The translations under genes were made by a program, and so were the position numbers. Positions 23,398 through 32,681 of a stretch of DNA of 64,000 bases are shown here, piece by piece. Position 1 is the stretch's first letter. Every line of letters begins with the position of its first letter. The notes beneath the pieces were generated by a model. That model ran no database searches, had not been told where the DNA came from, and saw only the letters and a program-made list of their open reading frames with translations. Origin of the DNA: Lentinula raphanica (lineage: Eukaryota > Basidiomycota > Agaricomycetes > Agaricales > Omphalotaceae); contig JANVFP010000037.1 in NCBI GenBank assembly GCA_027919835.1, positions 186,001-250,000 of the forward strand. Reading direction: 5' to 3'.

Positions 23398-23919
23398 TGT
23401 CACAGATTTCTCTCTATTCTCTACCTTAATCACTTATCTTATCTCCTATCTCTATCTTATCATATTATCAGTAGTAGTTTATCATTTGATCATCTCTGTG
23501 CCATACATATTTTCATTTGTACAACCAGTGATGGGACATGCTTGCTCTGCACCATATCTACATTACAACAGGTTGTCTTATGATGTAATAAGTGAAGCAT
23601 CCACAGGATGACTTCATAGATGACTTCACCATGAATCATCCACAGTCTCCACAGGATGACTTCATAGATGACTTCATGCATGACTTCACCATGAATCATA
23701 GTGACTTCATAAATGACTTCATGTAGCTCCAACTATGACATGGACTATGATATCATTAGATAGTAGCTCCACTCTAGAGTAGTATAAATACTCTCATGTA
23801 TCTCTGGGATCCCCCAGATTCAAGAACATCTTTTATCCTCTTGTGATCAACTTGTGCTCATACTCTGTCACTATCCCCAACCTTTGCAACTACAACTAGG
23901 TGAGTTCTAAGTTGTGATA
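23398..23919 (+). repeat. 5' LTR of Gypsy-A1
   Basis: It runs from TGTCAC to GTGATA, ending TG...TA rather than the usual TG...CA; the borders are fixed by the target duplication and by the 3' copy. It holds a cluster of ATGACTTCAT-like repeats (23606-23725), a TATA box and the likely transcript start near 23816. A minus-strand open frame in this repeat cluster is an artefact. Confidence 0.92.
23783..23790 (+). promoter_or_regulatory. TATA box of the Gypsy-A1 LTR
   Basis: TATAAATA lies 33 bp before AGATTCAAGAA (23816-23826), the sequence complementary to the primer-binding site, which therefore marks the likely RNA 5' end. Confidence 0.7.
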
Positions 23920-23921
23920 GT

Positions 23922-23932
23922 TTCTTGAATCT
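23922..23932 (+). other. Self-primer binding site of Gypsy-A1
   Basis: TTCTTGAATCT, two bases after the 5' LTR, is the exact complement of AGATTCAAGAA at 23816-23826 in the LTR. In Tf1-type elements an 11-nt complementarity between the mRNA 5' end and this site primes reverse transcription without a tRNA. Confidence 0.75.
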
Positions 23933-23943
23933 TGCTTCTTGTG

Positions 23944-24019
23944 TGTCTGTTGTTGCTGTCAAGGACAACAGACACTTCTTTTTCTTTCTTGCCTGTTGTT
24001 GCTGTCAAGGGCAACAGGC
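23944..24019 (+). other. Twin stem-loops in the Gypsy-A1 leader
   Basis: Hairpin 1 (23944-23974) has stem TGTCTGTTGT/ACAACAGACA. Hairpin 2 (23991-24019) has stem GCCTGTTG/CAACAGGC. Both loops carry TGCTGTCAAGG. The same pair is present in Gypsy-A2 about 22.28 kb downstream. Confidence 0.7.
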
Positions 24020-24404
24020 AGGGACCTTTTGCAGGTTGTGCAGTCTGACTTCTTGTCATGGCTGTGGGGGCATCACCACCTTGTTTGGTCCTTCTGGACT
24101 TTGAACACTGTTGCTGAAAGGGACAGTTGTTCTTGATTTGCCGGACCCTAGGCGTAAGGGGACTTGCTGTATTTCATTACAACAAGACTGGTACCTTTGG
24201 GTAGGCCATGATCTGGTTCTTTTTGAACTGGAGTAGACGGCAAGCCAGCTCTTGGGCAAGAACCAGGGAGTGTGTAACACACTCTCATTTGCTACATGAG
24301 GACATGTAGAGATCCCCCCATCCATTTGACATCAAGATCATCAAGACTTGCACACTGCATCTGGTTCTCTTTGTTTCTTTGTACTTGTCTGCTGAAAAGG
24401 GACA

Positions 24405-25283
24405 ATGTACTTATGCCATTTCTGCCAGACAATGCCTTGCAAAATTATTCCCACTTTTCCCATGAAATATACTCCTTCCAATCGTCGTAACCATGTGTCT
24501 GTCATGGCCATGGATAAATCGACAGGTCTTTGGGAACGAATCACCATTCCCAAGGACAAACGGAAGAAGTATGATCATGTTGGACGTCCTTGCTATACCA
24601 AAATCCCTGTCTACGCACCTGTGCGTACTCATAAACTCACTCTCCTTCAACGCCTCCAAATCTCGATCTCTCACAAGAAATACCTCGCTAAGCTCCGTAA
24701 ACGTCATCTTAAATACGTCGAGCGAGAGCGCCTGATGAATAGGCTCCATGATCTGCCTTCTCAGGATTATGATACCTCTCCAACCCATAAATTCTTTCCT
24801 GACCCTGTCTATGTTCCTCCTCCACCTATTCCCTCTGATCTCCACTTCCGACGAATTCCGACCCTTGCTCAACGCCTTGAAGAACCCTCTCAGCTCACTC
24901 CTCTTGATACTTATCCTAAACAGGATGCTGTCCTTAAGCGTATCAAGGAGTTTGAAGGTGTTCTGCAGGCTACCAAAATTCGTCTCGAGCCAGTTTTCAG
25001 GGAGTTAAACTCGGAAGAGTACAAGGAATATAATGGACAGGCTTTTAGAATTTCCAATCAGGATCGAAATTCTCTTTGGGGATGGTATAATGATTTAGAG
25101 GATTTATATCAGGATCTAGATAAGAGGGGACACCAATTGAGTAACAAAAATTGGAGAGAGATAAAAGGGATATGTACCAAAATTGGGAAAGTCAATTTTC
25201 AGAGTCTGTATACTAGGCTTCCTGAAATTTGCAAGGAGCTATTAGACCTGAATATTGTACTTCCTGATGCAGCCAAAGCATGA
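24405..25283 (+). CDS. Gypsy-A1 extra ORF upstream of gag (ORF0), unknown function
   Basis: The open frame encodes up to 292 residues; the first ATG is at 24405 and alternatives at 24432 and 24462 are possible. The protein is basic in its N-terminal third (KRKKYDHVGRPCYTKIPVYA, KKYLAKLRKRHLKYVERERL) and acidic and helical towards its C-terminus (KRIKEFEGVLQATKIRLEP, WYNDLEDLYQDLDKRGH). It has no zinc knuckle, protease or membrane segment. It lies between the leader and gag on the sense strand and is intact in both A copies, differing at one noticed residue (Arg in A1, Cys in A2). That suggests a real product, perhaps nucleic-acid binding or structural. I do not recognise a family. Confidence 0.7.
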   Translation: MYLCHFCQTMPCKIIPTFPMKYTPSNRRNHVSVMAMDKSTGLWERITIPKDKRKKYDHVGRPCYTKIPVYAPVRTHKLTLLQRLQISISHKKYLAKLRKRHLKYVERERLMNRLHDLPSQDYDTSPTHKFFPDPVYVPPPPIPSDLHFRRIPTLAQRLEEPSQLTPLDTYPKQDAVLKRIKEFEGVLQATKIRLEPVFRELNSEEYKEYNGQAFRISNQDRNSLWGWYNDLEDLYQDLDKRGHQLSNKNWREIKGICTKIGKVNFQSLYTRLPEICKELLDLNIVLPDAAKA

Positions 25284-25378
25284 TAGTTTTATGTAATCTG
25301 GCAAACATTTGTGTTTTTTCATATATTCATTTTTTTATTATGTCTGAAAAATAATCTGACTTCAAAACAACTAGAAAA

Positions 25379-26844
25379 ATGTCTTACACACCTTTCACCC
25401 CTGTCGTTGAATTAGTCGATGATGGACAAGTTTGGTCCGATGCTGTCTCTCAAGGAATTGATATGGCAGCAATTGGATTTCAAACTGATGAACAGAAAAA
25501 TCAGATTGGACGACTCCTTCGCAATGCTCACGAGGCTACTACCAACATTTCCATTGGATATATTAACAGAAATGTCAATGGACTTGCTGATTGGATGAAT
25601 CAGGCTTTTACTACAGCCTTCACCAATCAAGAGAACTTAACAAATGAAGTTCGTAGCCTTCGACAGATTGTTGAAACTCAGGCAGAACTTTTACGAGCTT
25701 ATAAGGCACAGCTTGATAAGCTTCCTGCTGATGCTGGAGCTGGCCCATTCAGAGGTCCCAAAGTACCTGACCCACCAACCTTCTCTGGAACAGACAACAA
25801 GATGACCTTAGAAGATTGGATGAATCAAGTCGCATTATACTGCTCATCTTTAGGCATTGTGACAGATCATCAAAGAATTGTGACCGCTCTTACTAGGTTG
25901 CGTTCTCCTGCCACAAACTATATGAGAAAGTACTTTGATGACACACGTTTGGGAAACGATCTGGGATCTTGGGACAACTTTGCCAATGAGCTCAATGCCA
26001 TTTATGGTCGCCGTGATAACAAAGAAGGTGCAAAAAATGAAATCACACATCTTTGGACAAACAAGTCACTGGCTAGTAAGGACTTTATCAAATATGCTGA
26101 ACAATATCGCACTCTTGCACGTATTGTGGACTACCAAGATAGTATTCACATCGACAAGCTTCGTGATGTTATTTCACAAGAGTTGCGTAATGCACTTGTT
26201 GTGTTGGAAATTTCCGGAAAGACTCCTACTAAATGGGAAGATTATCTGGAACTTCTCCTTTTATCATATAAAGCCTTACATCCAGAAAAGACTAAAAGTG
26301 TAATATTTGGCACAGGCAATAATGCTAAAGGCAATGGCAGTCATGAACCAGATGCAATGAGATAGATGCGGCAAAAAAGAGTAAAGGCAAAACCCCAGAA
26401 AAGGTTAATTCCCAGGAGCAAAAACAACGATATTGCCAAATATGCGCCGGAAAGGGCTTAAAGGCAAAATCGAAGACTCACAATACAGTGGATTGCTGGG
26501 ATAAGCCTGGAAATGAAGGCAAAAGGCCAAATTTCAATAAAAACTCTTCATCATCTGCATCTGCATCTGGTCAAGGAAACAAAGGGAAACAACCACCACC
26601 GAGTGATAAGAAATCATTCAAAGCGCGGTTGATGGAATTATTTGATGAAATAGACAGCCAAGAGCCAGCGCCCCCAGCTGATGCTCTCAATGTCAACTCC
26701 ACGAGCACCCCTGATATTAGTTTACCTGAGCTCACTGCAAAAGGAGCGACTGCACATGTCGGTGAAGTGCAGGCAGGACCTTCTAAGCCATCGCGATGGG
26801 CTAGAAGTCAACAATACAAGGCGGATTTTCCAGAGGGACTGTAG
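25379..26844 (+). pseudogene. gag: Gypsy-A1 gag (capsid/nucleocapsid), one frameshift
   Basis: Gag forms the virus-like particle. The frame starts MSYTPFTPVVELVDDGQVW. A coiled-coil-like stretch (LTNEVRSLRQIVETQAELL) follows, then the capsid-type region (PDPPTFSGTDNKMTLEDWM to SYKALHPEKTKSV) and a C-terminal knuckle-like segment (RYCQICAGKGL...THNTVDCW; C-x2-C-x8-H-x4-C). Relative to A2, one G is missing at about 26358, which ends the first frame at 26365; the remainder stays open to 26844. The last 40 nt overlap the pol frame. Confidence 0.85.
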
Positions 26845-29800
26845 AGGATAATGTCTGCGATCTACAGTCAGGAAATAGTGTACCCAATATCAGCACTGAT
26901 AAAAAATCAGATAAAGTAGTTATGGAAGCTTGTTTAAATAATATTGCTCGTAACAAGAAATCATCTTTTAGACTTTCAGTAACACTTTGGGTATACGGTT
27001 TTAAAGTGCAGGCCGAGGCTCTTGTTGACTCTGGAGCAACAACAAATTTCATCGACAAAAGATATGTTGAAAGAAACCACCTGGTAACAAATAAGATAGC
27101 ACAACCGTATCAAGTTTTGAATGCGGATGGAACGCCAAATGTTGCAGGAGAGATAAAAGAGTATGTTCGAGCATATGTCCAAATTGGTTCACATAAAACC
27201 ATACAGTATCTATATGTCACTCAGCTAGGTGACAAGGACATGATGATTGGATACTCTTATCTCTACAAACACAATCCAGAAATAGATTGGCATTCAGGGG
27301 AATGGGCGTTCACCAGGTGTTCAGAGACATGTGCATCTAGAGCCCGTAAAATACGAGTTGATGAAGCTGGAGCTGATGAGCTTCACCTCGAACCAGATTT
27401 ACCATGGGAATCTTCACTGGACAATTTAGGAGAAGAGGACATGGATAATCCTTACATTAACTGGATTGACATGCACAATCCAGATGAGCAAAAACAAGCA
27501 GCAACTATTGCTGCTATGTTTGATGAAAAACATCTAGAAAAAGAATTTGTTGAGGAAGATGAGGATACCACTAAGTGGAAATCTCTTATACCACCATGGT
27601 TATATGATTATGGTGACGTCTTCTCAAAGAAAAGATCAGAGCGGATGCCAGAACGTAAACCATACGACCATCCAATTGATTTTGAGGAAGGGTCTACTCT
27701 TCCCAAACCATCAAAAATCTATCCACTGTCTTTAAAAGAAAGGAATTCTTTGGATGAATGGATTGATGAGGAACTTAAGAAAGGCTATATTAGACCATCT
27801 CAAAGTCCTATTGCTGCTCCATTCTTCTTTGTCAAGAAACATGATGGTTCCTTACGGCCAGTCATGGATTATCGTGCTCTCAATGATATTACTGTTAAGA
27901 ATCGCTATCCAATCCCTCGAATATCAGACTTAATAGACTCTCTCAGCCAGGCTTCAATCTTTACAAAGATTGACTTACGCTGGGGATACAACAATGTTTG
28001 AATTCGTGAAGGGGATGAATGGAAAACAGCATTCATTACAAAGCGGGGTTTATTTGAGGCAACAGTCATGTATTTTGGATTCTCCAATGCACCAGCTACC
28101 TTTCAGGCAATGATGAATGATATTCTCGGAGACTTGATACGTAAAGGAAAAGTAATGGTGTACTTGGATGATATTCTTATATTTGGCAATGACAAAAAAG
28201 AACACAGGGAGATTGTTCGAGAAGTGCTGCAAAGACTTCGAGACAATGATCTCTATGCAAAAGCTGAAAAATGCTTTTTTGAGCAGAACAGTATAGACTA
28301 CCTTGGAATGATTATTTCTAAGGGTTATGTGAAGATGGATCCAAAGAAGCTTGCTGGAGTTCTTGAGTGGCCTGTACCAACAAAAGTAAAACATGTTCAA
28401 GCATTCTTAGGTTTTGCAAATTTCTACAGAAGATTTATTAAAGATTTTGCCAAGATTGCAAGGCCACTCACCAATCTCACTAAAAAGGATCAACCTTGGC
28501 TCTGGGATGACATAGCACAGGAAGCATTTGAAGCACTGAAAAAGGCTTTCACAACTGCTCCCATTTTAAGAATACCAGATGACACTAATCCTTTCCGACT
28601 AGGCACAGATGCCAGTGATTTTGCAGTCGGAGCTGTATTGTATCAACTGGACCCAGATGACAATCTGTGGCATCCAGTTGCCTTCTATTCCAAGTCACTC
28701 AGTGTTCATGAACGTAACTATGAGATATATGACAAGGAATTGCTTGCAATTATACGAGCATTAGAAGAATATCGACATTACTTGGAAGGTCATCCAGAAA
28801 AATTTGAAATATGGTCAGATCATCAGAATTTGACTTATTTCCGGTCTGCTCAGAAGCTAACACGAAGACAAGCGAGATGGGCTCTGTATCTTACTCGCTT
28901 TGATTATTCTCTACGGCATAAGCCAGGGAAAACAATGCAGGCTGAAGACCCTCTGTCCAGGAGGCCAGATCATGAGGAGGGGGTAAACCTCGACAATCGA
29001 GATCAAATTTTACTCAAACCTGAATTTTTTGCCATTCAGGCTATTGAGGCTGCTCATGAATCGCCTATCAATGATGAACAAATCCTAAGGGAGGTCAAAG
29101 AAGCCTTGCTAACTGATGAAGTTACGAAGGATTACAAATCACTTCTGTCATCAGGACCACGTGAATTCAAGAAATCACTAGAAGAGTGGAACTATGAAAA
29201 TGGTCTACTACTTTACCGTGGTAAAATATATATTCCAAAGAGCACAGATGATCATCTACGAAGACGCATAGTTCAAATGCATCATGATTTACCATCAGCA
29301 GGACATCCTGGTAGATGGAAAACCTATGAACTCGTTTCTCGAAACTATTGGTGGCCAGGGATGTCAGTCTTTGTAAAAAATTATGTCTCAGGCTGTGATA
29401 CTTGTCAGCGGATGAAAAATCGCTCACAACAGCCTTTTGGACCCTTACAACCTAATCGAGTACCAAATGGACCTTGGGAAATTATTTCCATAGACCTTAT
29501 TACTCAATTACCACCATCTGGAAAGCACAATGCCATATGTGTTGTGGTAGATCGCTTGACTAAGCGTGCACACTTCTTTGCAATCACAAATAATTTCACA
29601 GCCAAAGACTTAGCAAAGCTACTCTATGACAGGATATATCCACTGCATGGACTCCCATTGCAAATAATATCTGATAGAGGAACACAGTTTGCTGCTGAAG
29701 TTTTTCAAGAATGGTGCAGGCTACTTGGAATTGAATCTACTATGTCAACTGCCTATCATCCACAAACTGATGGACAAACAGAACGTGTTAACCAGATTTT

Positions 29801-30611
29801 GGAACAATACCTTCGGTGCTATGTTGACTATAATCTCAATGACTGGGCCAATCTTCTAAGCACAGCAGAGTTTGCATACAGCAATCAAGCACATGAAGGT
29901 ACCAAGGAGAGTCCCTTCTTCCTGGAATATGGTCGACATCCTTGTGCAGGTCCTATGCTCATTAAAAATCAGGGATCCATTGATTTTAATGACATAATGC
30001 AACAAAGACTTGAAGCTCAAGAGCAAGCAAAAGCAGCTCTAAAGCTTGCAGCTGAAAGAATGAAATGGTATTATGACAAAGGAGTTCAAAACATACCTTT
30101 TAAAGTTGGAGACAAGGTTCTATTGAATCTTAAAGACTATCAAACTACAGAACGAGCTCTCCAGCCAAGATTTGAAGGTCCATTTAAAATCATCAGAAAA
30201 CTATCAGATGTGACCTTTGAACTGAAACTACCTCCAAAATACCGTGGGATACATCCTGTTTTTCATGCTAGCAAGCTTGCCACCTATACAGAATCTACCA
30301 TTCCAGGACAAAAGGCTCCTACTCCTGAAACTATAATAGTTGATGGAGAGGAAGAATGGGTAGTGGAGAAAATTTTACAACACCGAGTTCAGAGAAAGAG
30401 ATTGGAATATCTGGTGAGATGGAAAGGTTTTACTCGAGATCATGATACTTGGGAACCTGCTGCAAATCTCAAAAATGCACCAGAGAAAATTCGAGAATAT
30501 AAAAAACAGATTGATCATTCAATTGAAAGTGTGGAACTGGACATATTCTCAACGGAGCTCGAATCAGAAGAGGGGGTAATGTCACAGATTTCTCTCTATT
30601 CTCTACCTTAA
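26805..30611 (+). pseudogene. pol: Gypsy-A1 pol: protease, RT, RNase H, integrase, chromodomain; one internal stop
   Basis: The frame is -1 relative to gag and opens at 26805; the first ATG is 26922. Order of domains: aspartic protease ([13 protein letters not shown]), reverse transcriptase ([20 protein letters not shown]; catalytic YLDD), RNase H (FRLGTDASDFAVGAVLYQ), integrase zinc finger (MHHDLPSAGHPGRW, CDTCQRMK) and core (ISIDLITQLPP, SDRGTQF, E in GQTERVN). A chromodomain (EWVVEKILQHRV, YLVRWKGF, DTWEP) ends it. The stop at 27999-28001 falls in RT; A2 has CGA there. The terminal stop lies 30 bp inside the 3' LTR. I see no classical slippery heptamer in the overlap. Confidence 0.93.
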
Positions 30612-31101
30612 TCACTTATCTTATCTCCTATCTCTATCTTATCATATTATCAGTAGTAGTTTATCATTTGATCATCTCTGTGCCATACATATTTTCATTT
30701 GTACAACCAGTGATGGGACATGCTTGCTCTGCACCATATCTACATTACAACAGGTTGTCTTATGATGTAATAAGTGAAGCATCCACAGGATGACTTCATA
30801 GATGACTTCACCATGAATCATCCACAGTCTCCACAGGATGACTTCATAGATGACTTCATGCATGACTTCACCATGAATCATAGTGACTTCATAAATGACT
30901 TCATGTAGCTCCAACTATGACATGGACTATGATATCATTAGATAGTAGCTCCACTCTAGAGTAGTATAAATACTCTCATGTATCTCTGGGATCCCCCAGA
31001 TTCAAGAACATCTTTTATCCTCTTGTGATCAACTTGTGCTCATACTCTGTCACTATCCCCAACCTTTGCAACTACAACTAGGTGAGTTCTAAGTTGTGAT
31101 A
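30580..31101 (+). repeat. 3' LTR of Gypsy-A1
   Basis: 522 bp, no difference from the 5' LTR seen by eye. A polypurine tract (AGAAGAGGGGG, about 30567-30576) precedes it. The target duplication GGCTT follows at 31102-31106. Confidence 0.92.
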
Positions 31102-31106
31102 GGCTT

Positions 31107-31794
31107 GCCCTAGCATTTTCCCCTATTTTTCTGGTATTTTTCCTCATTTTCAAAGGCCTTAGCAAGCCCTACAAGCCCCTTTTATTGTTGACTAAGTCTA
31201 TGCTGAGCTGGCGCTTATCCCGCGTCTTGGCATCTAAATACAGGAGCACTGTCTTTTACTTTTTCTCATGACTCCTTCTTCTCATCGCTGTTACCATCAT
31301 CGTAAAAGCGAAGATGCCAGTCTGATAATCTAATCAACTGCAAACAGCTTAGTCATCATAGATTTTTCCAAATCTTCTTGATGTCACAGGTCACCCAGAA
31401 TACTTCCCATGATGCTGCCCAGTATCCTGGAGACCCTCAAAATCCAAAATGTTTTGCAAATGAAAATGGTCAAAGCTTGCAATGTGTTTTTCTTGTGAAA
31501 GGGAAAGATTTTTTCTTTCAAAATCAAGATCAGGATCTTGGCTAAAATCTTTTTGTTTTTAAAATGAAATCAGGATAAAATCATATGTGAAATGGTCAGA
31601 ATATTATTTACAAAATGATACATATTTTTCTTTGCCTTTTTCTTGTTAAATTAGACAAAAATTGAGATTGATTTTTCAATTAGGATTACATATGAAATTT
31701 ATTTTAATTAGGAAATATTGGCTGAAAATTGATCTGATTTGTGCCACGTTTTTTGGCACACCTTTCATGCGTAGGATTTCTGATCCAGTCTCAT
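31107..31794. other. Repeat-island spacer without a supported gene
   Basis: AT-rich, with long T and A runs and a local inverted repeat around 31500-31700 (A/T-rich GATTTT words). A short plus-strand frame at 31662-31922 enters the next repeat and is not credible. Confidence 0.4.
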
Positions 31795-32625
31795 GTATTA
31801 TACTTTTGATTATGGGCTTACATAATGTATTATACTTAACACATTTGACAATGGAAATACTCAAACCAGTGTTATCAGTCACTATACTTAACACACTTAA
31901 AAGTCAGAACAATGTTACTTGATATATATAATACACTCATTGTTATACTATAACACACTTATAACAATGGGTTTTGGGTGCTTATGAGCGCTTATTTGAT
32001 GTTCTTGAGTCAAAATTCATTAATAGCACACTCAATAATTTTTGTGCAGGCTGTACATTGTGGTAGGATGCAGTCTATATCATACTGCCCTAAATACAAT
32101 TTGGAGAACTTGAAAATTCAACCTGTGGGGCTAGCTATATTGTGATCTTTAAAAATTTTTACACTTGTTGCGTATTTTTTTGAAAAAAAGTTTGCATTTT
32201 CAGGGCCAATGAGGCACCCCTGAATTTTTTGACTATTTTTAGGATTTTTTTTTCACATTTTTTGCAACAAGATGAGATCATGATCAATTTTTTTTTCATT
32301 TGTTGTAATTTTGATGTGCCTGGACCTGCAATAGGCTCTATACCATCCCTAAATATTCTTTGCATTTTAAGTGATTTTTTGGGCTATTTTTAGTACCTAG
32401 ATTGACCCTACATCATTTTTTATCATATGAGGCTATATGCTTACATATCCTGATCTGACTTAATCAGGTCATTTTAGGTTTTTTATGAATTTTTATGAAT
32501 TTTTGGGTGTTTTTTCTTATTTAATATCTGGATGATTATTGATGACCCAAAGCAGTAAATATAAGCCATATGTGACAGGTAGTGACAGGCATGACCACCC
32601 CCGGGGCCATTTCAGGAACCCCTCT
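31795..32625. repeat. Internally deleted derivative of the 3-kb palindromic element
   Basis: 31795-32150 aligns directly with about 33705-34045, and 32150-32625 aligns directly with about 35225-35690 of the full element next door. The centre and inner right arm are absent. The shared landmarks are TAACACACT words, GGCACCCCTGAATTTTTTGA and the GGCATGACCACCC...GGGGCC end. Confidence 0.7.
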
Positions 32626-32681
32626 AGGTCATTTGACTGTTGATGCTCTCAATCCTCAACACTTGGCAGTCTCAATCAGCT

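Larger units (their letters stand above)
23398..31101 (+). mobile_element. Gypsy-A1: complete Tf1/sushi-like chromovirus LTR retrotransposon
   Basis: Two 522-bp LTRs that look identical by eye bound an internal region with an extra ORF, gag and pol. The element is flanked by the 5-bp duplication GGCTT (23393-23397 and 31102-31106). The chromodomain at the C-terminus of pol and the self-priming layout point to the Tf1/sushi group. Matching LTRs imply a recent insertion, yet gag has a frameshift and pol a stop, so this copy cannot act alone. Confidence 0.93.

Noticed and set aside
23156..23611. 151-codon frame of Tyr/Ser/Thr-rich repeats
   Set aside because: It is the translation of the 24-bp minisatellite, whose unit length keeps a frame open, and it runs into the Gypsy-A LTR.
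23490..23732. 80-codon minus-strand frame repeated in all Gypsy-A LTRs (also at 30672 and 45773)
   Set aside because: It arises from the ATGACTTCAT repeat cluster in the LTR; no start context or domain.
24411..24872. 153-codon minus-strand frame opposite Gypsy-A ORF0
   Set aside because: It is a shadow of ORF0: the sense frame is longer and is placed in order with gag and pol.
26805..26844. Programmed -1 frameshift site between Gypsy-A gag and pol
   Set aside because: The frames overlap by 40 nt in the right register, but no X-XXY-YYZ heptamer is present; the mechanism is left open.
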